Positions 1 to 13,664 of a stretch of 64,000 nucleotides of DNA are shown piece by piece. Under the pieces are notes generated by a model that saw only the letters and a program-made list of their open reading frames with translations, was not told the origin of the DNA and searched no databases. Numbering within the stretch: position 1 is the stretch's first letter; each line of letters begins with the position of its first letter. Origin of the DNA: Edolisoma coerulescens (lineage: Eukaryota; Chordata; Aves; Passeriformes; Campephagidae); contig VWZW01001240.1 of the NCBI GenBank assembly GCA_013397115.1, forward strand, positions 382,722-446,721. Direction: 5' to 3'. Position numbers and translations under genes: made by a program.

Positions 1-3000
1 GTGAAGTTATGAAGAGTTTTGAGGAAAATAGTGTCCTGGAAATCTCACTGAGAGTCCGCAGTATTTACAGAACATAAGCCCTGTGAGAGGACAGTGCCTC
101 TCATGGTGGGCAAAGCTTTGTTCACATTTTAGACTGATAAATTACACATGTATGAATCCCATGCATGAGTCCCCCAAGCTCAGGAATGCTGTTGCACACA
201 GTGCACATGCAGTTCTCTGTGGGCTTTTCTCTCCTCCCTGCTCAAAGCACTGTCCCTCTGGGAGAGTCTTGCCTCAACACATCTTGACTTTGACTCATGA
301 AAGGTGTTTTATGTGGTGAAAAATCTGGTTCCAGAGATCATTTATTCAACTGGCTAGGCTTACCAGGCTGTTTTCTCTTCTTGAGTATTTAAAAAGGTTT
401 TATAGCTTTTGAGGGGAAGAGGAGGGAGCCTGACATAACTGGCAGGTTTGCTGGCTGTGTGTGATAGGAATGGCAATCGCCTGTGTCTGTGCCAGTCCTC
501 CCTGGCATCGTCTCTTCGGTCACCACATTCTCGCGGCTGTTTGTGGGCACTTAGTCAAACAGAACTTTGAGCAGTTACTAAAACGAAGAATGCAAATGTT
601 CTCTATAATTCAGGATCCAGTCTTGCATCCATAACTATTGATGGGAAATTTCCTACTGAAAGGAATATAGCTGATTGTATATGAAACATTTTCTGTACTC
701 TGGAAATGCTGAGCTTTAATGAGAATTATTTTTATAAATCCTGGCCACTTTTTTTTTCTATTGATTTCTAAATGTAGAAATAGATATTTTTGCCTCATGT
801 AGTCCAAAGAATGTGAGGGTGTGGAGAAATATTCGAAAACACACTTTCCACCAATTTCCACTTTCCACTTTCATTTACCACTGCTAGGGCTTTGTAATGG
901 GATGTAATTTTACATTTTTATTCAATGTATTTTTAATCTGTATTTTTAAAAATCTGAAAGTGAATACATAAATCAATCAGATCCTGTAATCCATTCATGT
1001 GCGACTGCTATGTTCAGTGAAGGTCTGTGGCAAAATTGAATCACTTTATTCAACATTCAATCCTACATTAGATATTAGTAATTCCAGAATGTTTTACTTC
1101 CTTAAATTGTCCTCTTAGCAGGGTATGTTTGTGATTCTCTCTCTTTTTGTGATGTCACCAAAGCACACACATCTACAGTCCCATATTTGAAAGTAATAGA
1201 TGACATAAAATGTGTAAGGGATTGTTTCTATCAGTCATTATTTTTGCAGATTGGGTTGCCTGTAATAGTTTGCAGAAGAACTTCATGATTTTTCTCCTAA
1301 AATTCTGCTCTTTGAGCAATCCAGTATAGAATCTCCCTTTTCTTACATGTGATCATTTGCAGATTGCTTTATCAGCAATCTTCCTACCTGCTCCATTGCC
1401 TCCCAACAGATCCTTAAGTTGTTCCAAGCCTTTCCCTCTGAAAGATGGAAAGCTGAAGTGAGTACAGGTGGGTCTGTCAAGAAGTCATATCACATCTTTC
1501 TGGGGCAGGGCAATTCTCATAACGAAAATTTTGCATTTTGCATGTAGGCTAATTGACACATGGTACAGCTGCAGAGCTGTGGGGTCTACCTGGCTGTCAG
1601 GGAGAAGAAGAGGAGAGCAGCTGACACCTCTAGAGCTTTATTCAAGCTGTCCACATATGCTGACAGGCAGCAGTGACATATGCTTTTTTGCTGTCAAAAT
1701 TCAGGCTTAGCTCTACAATCATAATGCTAAAAAATATCTATTATACATTCAGGTTCTGGATGCCAATTCTATGATTCAGTGTGGTGAATGCGAGGTGAAG
1801 ATCAGTAAGAGTTTGACTTTTGTTTATTATCATTTCTACAGAAGAAAATGATTTATTTAAATGTCAGAAACTCAAATTTTGCTTCCACAGATGATTTACA
1901 CATGTCTTTAGAGATGAAAAATGGAACGAAACTATATGTCCTCTTTGCTCTACTAGAAATTGATGAAATAAAATTGCAAAATAGCCCTCATCACCAGCAG
2001 AGAAATTATTAATAACTGGTTAGGCCAAGAGAAGAGATGTGATTGGATGGCAAGGGTTCAAATTTTGTTCTCAGGCTCCAGAGTTAACATTAATTCATTA
2101 GAGTTGCATATTTTTACTGAAATTTGGGAATTCTGACACTGCTAATGGTTTAAATAGTTTTTTACTCATTACTACTGTAATTTTAATATACTTTCATTAA
2201 TTGAATTGCTAAATGCAATGGTACTAATTCCTCATGACACCTGTTCTGCAGAAACTGAAATTAAACTTAACATCAGAAAAGTGTGAGTAGCTTTAACTCT
2301 TATTAAAGTGCCATCCAAAGAAGTAAGGATGGAGGGGGCTGAAATAAAGTGATGTAGAGCTGGAACTAAAGGACAGTAACACAAGATGACATTCTTAGCT
2401 GCTGTGGGGAGGCAAATGGTTCTGGCTGAAGACTTTCAAAAAAGGGCATAAAGTTATTCCTGCCACCCAGACCTCAGTGCTTGGTCCACCAGGCAGCTGC
2501 TGGCACTCTCAAGCAGCTAAGAAAATCTTACTGCTCTGAAACTTCTCCTGTCTTTCTCTAGTCACAAGATCTGTGGTTACAATGCAGAGACAAAAAGTCT
2601 TGCTGCGTTTTCTCCGATTTATTAACTGGGGTGGCCTTCTAGGGAACTTTACATGCCTTGTGGTGGCTGTAATCAGGAGACATTGCAGCAGAACAGGCTG
2701 TTCTAGTACTTCTTTTTTCATAATAATGATTTTTGTGATTATTAATGACAATGAATTCATAGTAATGCAACTGCTTTTGTGAGCATGCACAATGAGTTCT
2801 CTGAGCAAAAGCTGAATTGCTGTATGATGGCCATTCATCCTGCTTTGGTGTCCCCCACAGGGATGGTCAATACTCTGCTTGCCATCCAGCACACGTCCTG
2901 TGTGGTCTGCCACACCTTCTGGAGAGGGTTTCTATGAAAGAGAGAGCAGTAATTGGCTCATTGACAGTTTTTGACATTAGCCTTTCCCATTTTGTTTTTC

Positions 3001-3060
3001 CACACTAATCTGGATAGCTGCTTAGCTGCTTTGGTACAGCATCCAGGAGGCTCTTTGTAG
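1..3060. other. Unique non-coding sequence, no feature seen
   Basis: No gene, RNA or recognisable repeat is visible. Open frames are short on both strands and lack any family motif. One ATTCTATG 8-mer near 1768 resembles the CR1 tail, but no CR1 body lies next to it, so it is not called. The stretch is AT-rich like most of the window. Confidence 0.6.
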
Positions 3061-3119
3061 AGTAGTTTTGTACTGTGTGGTGCTGAGGAATACATTCCAT
3101 GCGGGTAGCTCGGTGTGCA

Positions 3120-3435
3120 AGTTGAACTCTGGGTGACAGGAGCCTCAGGCAAGAGGCTGGGAACTGTGACTGGATGCTCAGAGACACGACAGGAGCCGAT
3201 GACTCCAGACTTTCATGTGCTTAGACTGCAAGAGTATAAAACCCTCGGCTTCCTTTGTTTGGGGTCCCTCCTTGGAGGCAGGAAGCTTGAGCTCGAGGTG
3301 TTACTTTGTTGTTGCACCGTGGTTAAATAAAAGTCGAGATACCTGAGGCTCTGCTATGGGAAACTTTGGCTCGAGCAAGAAAGGAAACCTTGTCTGACTA
3401 TGTGAGTGTGGGGTGTGTAGCTCTGAAGGGGCCTC
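3120..3435 (+). mobile_element. Candidate decayed LTR (promoter and poly(A) signal pair)
   Basis: A TATAAAA box at 3235-3241 is followed 85 bases later by AATAAA at 3326-3331. The sequence between and around them is more GC-rich than the flanks and contains several CpGs (ctcga, ctcgg, gtcga). A TATA box followed by AATAAA at this distance is the U3-R-U5 layout of gammaretrovirus-like (class I) LTRs. I could not find matched TG...CA ends or a target-site duplication, so the limits are approximate. It could instead be a cellular promoter or a chance pairing. No retroviral coding sequence is adjacent. Confidence 0.42.
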
Positions 3436-3475
3436 AGTCCCAGCTCAGGTGGTGTGAATGTGGCTGTCAGAGTGG

Positions 3476-6230
3476 CTCCTGGACAGGCAGACAGGGAAGT
3501 TTCCTTCACAGTGGTTGACCACCTGTCAGTTGGAAGCATGTATTGATTCAAACCCTTCCAGTGCTCAGCGATCTACCTGCCAGTCTCTCATAGACAAAGT
3601 TGTAGATGCATGCAACAAAACTTGAACTTAGTTCTTGAGACATGGCTCTGATGATTTTTAATTTCATGCCTGATACACAGAGCAAAAAGCAAACTGTTTT
3701 GGCTGAAAATCACTTCTTGTATGTCTTCTCTCCGTGCAAGGTCAGAGTGTTGTTCCATCTCGTGTGCGCATTTACATCTCTCAGGTTGAGAATGTCAGAA
3801 CTGGGGAGTATGTAGGAAATGTTGGTTGACATAGGGTCAGATGGTGATACAATTCCAGTCCTTTGGTTTGCCCCACACATGTCCACCTATATAACATGAA
3901 AGGATGGTAGCCAGAAAAAGTGGACTTGAAATAACCCAAATGGAGAGAAGATAAAGGAATGTAAGATACATAATGCAAGAAATAATTCTTTTGTGGTGAA
4001 ATGTAAGTGCTGTGTTGACTACAATTAAAGTAGAACATACACGTGTGCATACTGTATATAGCTATGTTTGCATATGAGTGTGTCTATATATACTAATAGA
4101 AGGAGAAAAATAATGTGGAGCTTGCAAGTGAGTAAATAGATGGATGCATGCATTTCAGCTTGGGTTTTAGGAAAGTACATAGCACACCTGCTAACAGAGA
4201 GCTGGGAAAATCTAGGTGGAGACGTACTAGAGGGTATAGGCAAGATTCTGTTGCCTTAAAACAAATCTCCATCTGGCCAGTATTACTGTGCCCCTGAATA
4301 CTTAATACTACTTATAAAAATTGTGATTTTAGTTATTTCCTGGCTAGTTCTCTGTTCTCTTCCCTCTGGAATTTGGCAGAAGGTGCATATACATGAAACA
4401 GTCATTTGTGTCCCTGAAGACTGCATTTCAGTCAAAACTGCATGCTCTGCAAAGCCAGCCTTGTCAATAACATGTTCCTTGGCCAAGCCCTTTTGCCTTT
4501 GGTGGGTTAACCCTACACCAAGATCACACAGCTGTTTTCCTCAGCCAGATGAGTTTCATTCATTGGTGCTACAGGGACCCTTCTCTGCTCCTGGCACTTC
4601 TCTGCTTTGGGCGGCTGGTGGTGATGTAGTGGTATTTGGATATTTGTGAATAGCAACAAATATTGGAGAGGAGTTAAAAGTAGCAACAGTGCTCAACTCT
4701 AAAACCTCCTTTTGCTGTCATTAAGACGTAACTATGGTAACTTTGTGCTACAGTGCCTCCGTCTAGGTGATAAAGATAGACAAATTTTGGGCACCTTATT
4801 CCTTCCATTTTAGAGATGATTTGCAGAGTCCAATGCAGAACCACTGACTCATTAAAAAATCCTTGAGAAGGTGTTCTAGTTTTGCATCAGCAGTGGGCTT
4901 TCAGGCTGTAACATTCAAGCTTGTCACTCCAGCTTCTAGAGCCGTTACTGATTGATCCCTGTATCATTTCTCCCTGTAGTTTCTGATTCACCTTTAAGTT
5001 ACAGAGGAGTTTTTATTAAAGGTTGTTTTTCTTGCTCCCTCCGAAGGAAAGTCCTTCCAAAGATAGGATTGTTGGCACATATGAATTGTCTAATACTGAA
5101 CTGATAGATGAGCTGTCATCAGGGTACAAACCTGTGACTGTTAGAACAAAGGTTGGCAAATACAAATGGGAAATAAAGTCAATTTTTTTTAAAAGCAAGG
5201 GAAATTAATAATTGAAACAACTCACCTATGGATCCAGTCAGGAACAGATGTCTTCCTAAAAGCTGCACCCCAGTTCAACAAGGTATTACTGAGCTCCATG
5301 CAGGAATTGACTGGTGAATTTCTCTGGGCTACATTTGGCAGAAGTCAAGAGCAGAGGATCCAGTGGTATCTGCTGAATCAATAAAGCAAAATCAAACTGC
5401 CTCTGAAGGAGCAGCAAACAGCTTTTCTCTGTAGATCAGGTGTTAAAGCAGGGAAACGTAGCATTAGACAAGTGTGCTGTATGTGGTAATTAAATTGCTT
5501 CTATGCTTATTTACAACTTTCTACTTCCTCCTCTCAAGTGCATTTTTTATCCTGTAGTTTCTCCCTTCCTTTTCTCTCCTCTTTTATCACTTTCTGTTCC
5601 AAAGCCTTCAAATTGGAGCTGAACTTTTGAACCATACATGGAGTTTGTTTATCTTTAATCACCAACACACACTGTAGTGCTCCACCACATGACAATTTTA
5701 GAGCAGACATCCCAAAATTGCATTATAAGGAGGGAATGGACAACCTTTCGGATTAAAATGGTTTAAAATGTCTCAGAAAAAGAAATTATGGCAACAAATC
5801 ATAATGATTTAACTCATTTACTGGTGTCAGCCAAAGGCATGTGCTAGCAATTGGAGCATTTGTATCAAAGGAAAGTGGGCTGAGTTTGAACTGTTGGCAG
5901 CAGTTCAGATGAATTTCACCTTATGAGTGAGGTCCTCTCTTCCTGCAGGGAATGGGAGCTGTTACCTTCTGCTGGAGCCTTGGCTTCTACTGACCAACAC
6001 ACAATTCAGCCTGCACATGTGTAGACTAATGCAGGTGCTCAAACAGTAGGACCTCATTTACATGTTGCTGTCTTCTGGTGTGAACTTAGCAACAAACCTG
6101 GGGGGTCTCTGCAGAGTGTTCTGCTATGAGCTTTATGCATTGCCAGTGTGTGTTTCCTCCTGCTCGTTTGTATCCATCCTTCTGTTGTCTCATATTACAA
6201 ACCAGTCTGTAAGCTTCTCACAGTAGGTAC
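3476..6230. other. Unique non-coding sequence
   Basis: No gene or repeat recognised. An 18-nt alternating purine-pyrimidine stretch lies at about 4035-4052. Otherwise the sequence is featureless and AT-rich. Confidence 0.55.
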
Positions 6231-6265
6231 TGTCTTTCTGTTCTGTCTTTCTGTTCTGTCTTTCT
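6231..6265 (+). repeat. Short 13-bp tandem repeat
   Basis: The unit TGTCTTTCTGTTC occurs twice in full and then as a 9-base partial copy, with no mismatch. It is pyrimidine-rich on the plus strand. This looks like a small, recent minisatellite; no function is implied. Confidence 0.9.
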
Positions 6266-9200
6266 AATATACAAGATTTGTAATGCCTAACTGTGAGTCC
6301 TAAGTGGTATGATGGTAATTTCACTTCAGTTACTTTTTCAGTGATTAACTGTGCCAGATACCGAGTTAACCATATTTGCGTCCTGAATCTTTCAAACAGC
6401 AAGTTGCCGCATAATGGCCTGGAATTTCCCCCTCTGAAAATAATTTATCAGCCTTAAATGTGTTTTTTAATTAAATATGGTAATTTCTTTCAGTCACTCG
6501 AAAGACTTCTGATTGTCCAGCTATAAACCTTGCTGCTCTATTTTTATGTCTGTCATAACTATTTATGAGATATTATTTATAATAGCTTTATTTATTTTTT
6601 ATGGCAATCAGAGCACCATAGATCCCATTTTATTATACAGCCCTTATTCCACTGTCATGGGAATGTGCATAGCTCTCAGATAGAAACAGTTATTGCTGTC
6701 GTCTAATCTGAGGCAATTACAAGTAACTTCTGTCCTTAAGTCTATCTCCAAATCCCTTCTATACTGTCCTACTTACTCCACCTGCCTTCCCACATCAGCA
6801 CACCAGTAACACATTCCTTAGTCATTCTAAGAGGAATTACCAGCTTGTTTGTTGGTAGCATTCACATTCTTGTAGGATTTACCTCTGGTCATCTGGCCCA
6901 TTGCTAAACACTATTTTGCCTGCCTACATTCAAGTGTAAGATATGAAACATTGCTTCAGGGATAAATTCTTTTTCCAAAATGCCTAAGAATACCACGAAA
7001 TATTAGAAGTCTCTGTCTGGCTCCTGATGCTCTGGTAGCATTATCTCTCCCACCTGTATGCTCACAAAACACACAATGGAAATGTCAGCATTTACGTGCA
7101 GCTCCACAAGAGCTGCTGCAAAGTTGGTGATTCAGCAAAATCATGTGGGTACCCAACTCTGACACAGGCACAGGTCTGTGGGAGTCATTAGCCTCGAGAT
7201 GCAGTCGGTGCGTGTAAATGCTTTCTAAATGAAGTGTTCTTGGTATGGATGAGCAAGAGTCTTATAATCTGGCCAATGGCCAGGACCCAGAGACCAGGGA
7301 GCCAGAAGAGTTTGCCTCCAACATCTGTTTCCAGTGCATATACCTAACTCTCAATTTATCAACCCTTCACATTGTCAAGTTAAAAAAATGCTTAGAATAA
7401 TTGGATTATATATTAAGAATCTTGAGAGAGTTGCTTATTGACCTTCTTCTACTCCAGTGAATTTAGCTGTGAAAAACTGAGTAAAAAGCAGGGCCTTGCT
7501 GAAAGCGAGATATTACATCTGAGCAGTGCACTCTTGGATAAGCAGAAATTACTGTGTAAATAACAAAATGTGAAGAAATAAGATCCAAATTGAAGCGTGG
7601 AAATTGTGGACTGTAGAAGTGATTGCTTTTGTAAATACTTTTAAATGCATATTTGCACTCTTGAGTTTCACTATAAATTGTAATGAAGTGCCTTTAAGTT
7701 CAGATATGAATAAGGCCAAATGTTATGTGGGGAAAAAAAACCCCAAACCTTTGGAAAAACAATCTTCCAAATGAAAATAACTGTGTTTTACTTCCCTAAA
7801 CATAGCAGGTTTGATTCTGAATATCACAGTATTCTGCTGTCTGTTTCTTGTGCTAAGCATTTGCTTTAACCTTTTGGACCTTCCTTGTCATTCATGCTTG
7901 ATATAAACTAAAGCTACACAAAAAAATAGTGGATTTTAAAAATCTCATAAATTTTGTCTATAATTATCCTGGTGGCATGGTGTGACCTGCTGATTCAATT
8001 CTTATTGAGATGAATATGAGCTGTTAGTAGACCAAGGTTCAGTGAATACATTAAATCTTGAGGCCTCGATCAATTACCTGCTTCCTCATGGCAACGTCTA
8101 GAATGTCTGGAAAATAAGAAGTATCAGAGATTATTAGAAAATACCTCTTTGGGTGCAAAATGTCTCTGAAAAGTTGAATTTCAGTTTTAGATGCACTTTT
8201 CCTGGTGACTTACAAAGTTTAACTTGTTTTTCTCTATTACAAGAGAAAGCCGGATGTTGCACTGTTTTCCATTGTCAGAGTGCGAGGGAGGGTCTGGCTA
8301 AGCTGTGACACTGATACAACCTGCTTGATTGGCTGTACTGGGTTGCTAACACAGAGCAGCCTTGTCCAAATAGGAGCAGAACACCTCTTTTTTTCCTGCC
8401 AGAATCCACTTTGTAAGTGGGGCCTGGGATGAGGGTGAGGAAGCTGTCACTTCTCAGCAAGCAGCTTCAGAACAGAGAGACAGAAAGCTAAGAGCAGTCA
8501 CTTTGGTCTAAATTTAAAAGGCAATGCTTTAACCTTCCCACAGAATTGGTCAAGTGGCTCTTGTGCTATTTCCTCTCTCAGCAGTCTGACCCAATGGTAG
8601 AAAGGGATTTTTAAGTATGTAAATATGTTCCCACCATGTACATGGCAATGACCATCATGATTGATCCTTTCAGGGTGCAGAGGGGCACGCAGCAACCTAT
8701 GGAGTGGTTCTGCTTGTATTCTCCTTGTCTTGTTTCAATCATTTGACTAATTTTTTTCACATCAGCTTCTTCCTATGTACTTTTCTGTATGTGTATAGTA
8801 CATGAAGTCTTTCTCACACACACCCACTTTTTCTTCTTTCCTGGTGGGAGCTGTTCTGCTAATGATACAATCAGGGAGTACTGTGGAGACACAAAGGGTG
8901 AAATTTGCATCATCTGCTGAGCCTGTTAAACTCTAAATGTTCCATTTCATTAAATCTGTATGGCTGTGCTGGAAGAGCAAAAGACTATTCCCATACCCGG
9001 GGACCAACTCATCTCCTAGTAAGGTCTTTAGTTAGCATATATTGGAAAATTTCTAGTGCTAATGTGGATGCCAACCTACAAATGCACATGGAGGCAGACC
9101 AATTGGACTGACAGTTGTGGGTTTTGTTTGTGAGAGTTTGTGTGTTTTGTTAACTGGAGTGTGTAATTATATCTAATTCTTAGGGCAATTCACTAATTCT

Positions 9201-10890
9201 TTCATGTTAGAACAAGTGCCAAGATTCCCTTTATTTTTTGGTCTCACTAAACGTTGCAGATTTGTATGTCTTGTAGACCTCAAAAAAAAGAAGTCATAGA
9301 AGTCTATTGCTATACTGTGAAGACCATAATATTGCAACAGGACAAGTGTCTTCTCTGGGATCACTTGGCCGAACTGGGAACAGAACTTGCCTTCTGCCTT
9401 TCAGCATTATGCTCCATCCATCACGGCCTCTGAAAGAACAGTTAACTGGATAGATGAGACCTGAATTCCTGCTTCTCAGGCCTATACTTCAGTGCACCTT
9501 CTCCTAATCTAATCGGAATTTTGATAAACAGTGAAATAATTGTCTGCTTTTATAAGAAAAAAAGATGTATGCAATAAGATAGGGGAAGCTACTCTCATAT
9601 GCAATGATATAATTAGAAATATTTATGTTTCGGAAGTGACTTCTCATTCAGTTTTCAGTGTATAATTTACAAAGATGCAACTAAACTGCCTTTCCTCTGG
9701 AAAACAGTTTATCTGGCTGTTCTATACTAATATGATCAGTCATATGCTGTACATCTCTTCTCCTTATCTTCCTACATATAAATTATTCAGAACTATTATA
9801 GTGAAAACTGTGAGTAGATGATTTTATTTCTGTCTTCTGAAATGCTAGAAAGGATTTGGTTTAAAATGAAAGGGATGACATCCTTGTGAGGTACTGGGAA
9901 AGCAGGAATCAATTGTGACTGGCAGGCTTACTCCTGGAGAAATGGAAAAAATGGTTAAAAAGATCTCTTTTAGTTAAAAATATTAGCAGACTTAATAAAG
10001 AATATTTAAGCCTTTAGAACTTCCTATCAAATATAACAATGAGCCCATCAAAGTTTACACAACCTTTTCCTAGAATAACTCTATCACAACTCCCTTACCT
10101 GAGATGCTGTTAATTTGGCTTTGTAGAAGAAATTTACTCTCTTGCAATAACCCAAAGATTTGGTCTTTTCATCTGAAAACCCTTGGTTTAGTCTTCTGTA
10201 ATCAAGGGATTAATGATTTCTCTTGCATGAAAATTCACAATTCTGTGAACTCCCAGTCTGTATTTCTCTCAGATCCACACGCTTTGTCACTTAACTACCT
10301 GAATTACATTTCCCAGGAGCACCTGAGCTGAGGAGCAGATATCAACCGAATGCCTTCAGGTATTTTGGGATTGCGGAGGAGCTGGGCTCTTTGTGCCTCA
10401 GGATGGAATTTGAAGCTATCAGTGGTGGGCTGCTTTGTGCGAGCTTTCCCCTTCATTCCAGTGCAACGCAAGGTTAAGATAGGTTTAGCCTCTTAGTGTG
10501 TTTTCTTCCAAACCATCTATAGCAAGCTTTACCATCTTTTACCTGGAAAACCAGTCCTTTTCTTTGACACAACTTGAACTTATGCACCTTGTAGTGCCTC
10601 TACAGTGCTTGCTTTCTGGGGCTCTTTGCCCACTGGATGAATAGAGCTCTACAGAGCTATGGGCCATTTTATCTTGATTCAGCTGCATGGTCTGGACTGC
10701 AAAACATGTAGTTTTTTGTTTTAGTGGTCCGGAGGAAGTAGAGTAACTGTAGAATGCTTCTGTGATTCCTATTCTGACCCTGAGGCATAAGCTTTGTCCT
10801 CCATGAGGGGTTATATGCTCTTAATGTGAGCCATGGTGGTGTGGCCAATGATGTTATTCCCAAATCCTACTATAAATAGCATATACCTAA
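6266..10890. other. Unique non-coding sequence with an AT-rich, CNE-like patch
   Basis: No gene or repeat recognised. The part at about 6420-6620 is rich in TTTAAT/TAATTA-type words with little simple repeat, which is the texture often seen in vertebrate conserved non-coding elements; conservation cannot be judged from one sequence. An A run of 8 bases next to CCCC lies near 7733. The remainder is ordinary. Confidence 0.5.
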
Positions 10891-10953
10891 TGTTTTCTAG
10901 ATAAATTATCTCTAAAATCCCTTTCAACCCAAACCATTCAATAATTCTATGAC
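10891..10953 (+). mobile_element. CR1 LINE 3'-end fragment
   Basis: The block 'tccctttcaacccaaacc' (10918-10935) followed by 'attctatg' (10944-10951) matches the terminal part of bird CR1 elements, which end in a short run of ATTCTATG units. Only one tail unit remains. The sequence before about 10890 no longer resembles CR1, so this is a severely 5'-truncated or eroded copy in plus orientation. No coding capacity remains. Confidence 0.75.
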
Positions 10954-12204
10954 AAGGTTTTGTGCTTTATGCCAAGTGGTTTATACTAAATGGTGGCGAT
11001 GCAGTCAGAGAGAAATGAGATGGGGACGTTGTTTTGTATTGCTGATTTGAATGATTCTGAGTTGACATTCAGCAAGCCAGCAAGGAGCGGCCTATGAACT
11101 TTAGGAAGAGTGTTCAATAAAGTCTAGTAGCTCATGTTGATGGTCTGTGAAACTGTAGGATGCCTAACTAGTGATGGTCCTGGTCATAAAGTTTGTGTTT
11201 TGATTCAGTACAGCCTGAACTTCAGAGATGCTTCATTTTCGTGTGAATCCAAATATTTTTGACAACACGAGGGACTTGCAGAATCGTGTATAGGTGTAAT
11301 TTTCAATTTATTTTTGTTCTTTCTCTTAAAAGTCTGAATCCAAATGTTTTTGTCTTTGCCTCATCTTTGTATGCACTTATGCTGAAAGCAGAAGTGCTGT
11401 TTCTGGCAAAAATCTCAAGTTTTTACGAAGTTGTATCTGCAAGAAGTTTCTTCCTGTTATTTTGTTTAGTGCAAAGAAAGAAATTAATTCTGTGGTGACA
11501 TATAATTTATCCTCATTAGCAGGAAACAGAATTTATATGACTCAAAAGCTATTTGTTAGTCTAACATACCAGCCTAAAATTTTAGCCACCACTGATTGTG
11601 CATTGTTGACTTGACAGCAGAAGTAACCATAACTTAGACTTAATGAATGCTTTCATGCAGTATGCGCAGTCCTCCAAGAGTCCTTATTTCATACTATTTA
11701 ATGCTGTGCTGAACAGTTGAGTTTGATAAAGGCTGAAACAGTCAGAATTATGCTTCCATTTGAATTTTAATTTTTAAAGGGGGAAGGCAGATGGTATTGT
11801 TTTACAGAGAGAATAGCCCAGCATGTCCTGTCATACTAAAAGTCTCTTTGAGCCCATCTGATACTGGTCTCTGAGTTTTTTCTCTGCTGGTTTCCTTAGC
11901 TTATGCATTGTCTTCAAATTGCATATATTAGTTTCCTATCAGAATAACTTGCAGGCATGGAAATCGGCCATGTCCTGTGAAGGTCACTGAAAAATTCATT
12001 CCCAAATAGGCGGCTTTTGTAAAGCATTGATGCTCTTCTTGGTGCCAAAGCCTTAACTTTACAAATGGACATGAGTTCAAAGGCAAATGCTAATTCAAAG
12101 CAGCAGCATGTCTTTGGAAGCATAGTCTCCTTGTCTAGTATCCAGGAAAAAATTATATTTAAATCATTCCCACTCAAGGTTGATAACTTGTCTGACCAAA
12201 AGTT
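10954..12204. other. Unique non-coding sequence
   Basis: No gene, RNA or repeat recognised between the two CR1 fragments. Confidence 0.55.
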
Positions 12205-12330
12205 AAAGCTTGTTTCCTAAGGCCGTTGTCCAAATGCTCCTTAAACACTGACAGGCTTGGGGCATCAACGATCTTTCTTGGAAACCTGTCCTAGTGTTTG
12301 ACCACCCTCTTGGCCAAGAAGTAAGCATGC
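12205..12330 (-). mobile_element. Diverged CR1 LINE fragment (3' region)
   Basis: Read on the plus strand, the words 'cactgacaggcttggggcat' (12246-12265) and 'agtgtttgaccaccctcttgg' (around 12293-12313) correspond to the reverse complement of the CR1 end-of-ORF2 to 3'UTR region, so the element lies on the minus strand. Beyond about 12330 the similarity fades; 12400-12690 may be an eroded continuation but I cannot support it. The terminal ATTCTATG tail is missing. Confidence 0.62.
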
Positions 12331-13618
12331 TCACAAGTAAAATAGAATGCTCTGATAATTTCCTTTTTTTTGGACAACTTCCCCATTTTTTTTCCCCGCA
12401 TGTCATCTGCCAGTAATCTGCCACTCTGCTGGCTCCAGAGTTTTTAATGGATACCAGTCTGCCTCTTATAGATCTTTTCTCCAGAGTTCCTTTAGCCTTC
12501 ATAAGAGATGCCATCTGACTCTTCCCACCTGCGGTTTCCTGGCTCAAACATCTGTTTTAAAAGCTGTTGTGATCTCAGTATAGATTTGCCTCAAAAGAGA
12601 CAAAACTCCTCTGTCATAAATCTTTCCTGATGCTTCCACATCCTTCCTTTTCTCCAAAGCCTTAGGCAGCAATATCTGTTATTTGCTCAGCTTAGCCTCC
12701 TAGATAAAAGTTCAAAGCTTTTGATGTCGGCACAAATCAGTTTAAATGATATGATTAAAAAAACCCAACAAACAAAACCGCCCCCAAAACTCCTCAAAAA
12801 TTCACCAAGAAAAAAGTTCTTTTGTTTCATATTTGGTGAATTCCATGCAAGTAGATAGAAAAAAAAAAACCCGAGAAAAACCAAACAGCACAACACTAAA
12901 CCGTAGATCTGATTCAAAAGTGTTGGCTACCATCATTGGGCTGTGCAGCAAAAAGGCAGTGATTGAAAATCTCATTCCTTGCAATACTAGCGAAGGTAAT
13001 AAAGAATCAATTCTTTGAAACTGAAGTCACATTTTAAAACTTATTGTGAAGAGTTGCTGGACAGTCAGAGGTGGACCCTGCTATGTTGTGGGAAGTGGAG
13101 AGGGAGAAGGCCTCCCTGATTCTGTCATGAGTGACAGTGGAAGTGGGTGAGTGAAGGAGATCTAGGAAAACAAGGCTGGAACCTAGAGAAAAGCTTTCTG
13201 CCATCAAGACAAATTTATGACTGCAGTGCACATTGCTGGGAGGTGCTTGGTGATCTTAAGGAGTAGACTGGAGAGCGATGGGTATGCCAAAACAGTAGAA
13301 AATTTGTTTTCCTAGCTGCTAGAAGGCTTCTCACAATGTTTAACTCTTCATTTGTGTGGAACTACAAGTCAGTGCCTCTCATCTGGGAGCTTCTAGTGGT
13401 GGGAGTATTTATGATAGAGGGCACCAAGCCAAGGACCTGGGCTGCAGTTAACCCAGGAAAAATACAAGGGCAGGGGAAGAGAGTGGAATTGAAGTGTTAT
13501 ACCCAGATTTCTTCCCCTGTTAACCCCAGTAGATCTGCTGGTGCTCGCATAGAGGGGAGGACCAATTTCAATACAATAAAGTAACATTCAGCATAACAAA
13601 AAGTATTAGGTACTCAAT
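12331..13618. other. Non-coding sequence with A/C-rich tracts
   Basis: No gene recognised. A-rich tracts with interspersed C runs lie at about 12757-12800 and 12860-12900 (including 10 consecutive A bases near 12860). They could be old poly(A) remnants or simple low-complexity DNA. Confidence 0.5.
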
Positions 13619-13620
13619 AT

Positions 13621-13663
<43 letters not shown>

Positions 13664-13664
13664 T
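13619..13664 (+). repeat. (ATTT)n microsatellite
   Basis: About 11.5 uninterrupted copies of the tetranucleotide ATTT over 46 bases. The perfect phase suggests it is mutable and likely polymorphic in length. Confidence 0.97.

Noticed and set aside
1760..1780. ATTCTATG word as a CR1 tail
   Set aside because: A single 8-mer without the preceding CR1 block is expected by chance in 64 kb.
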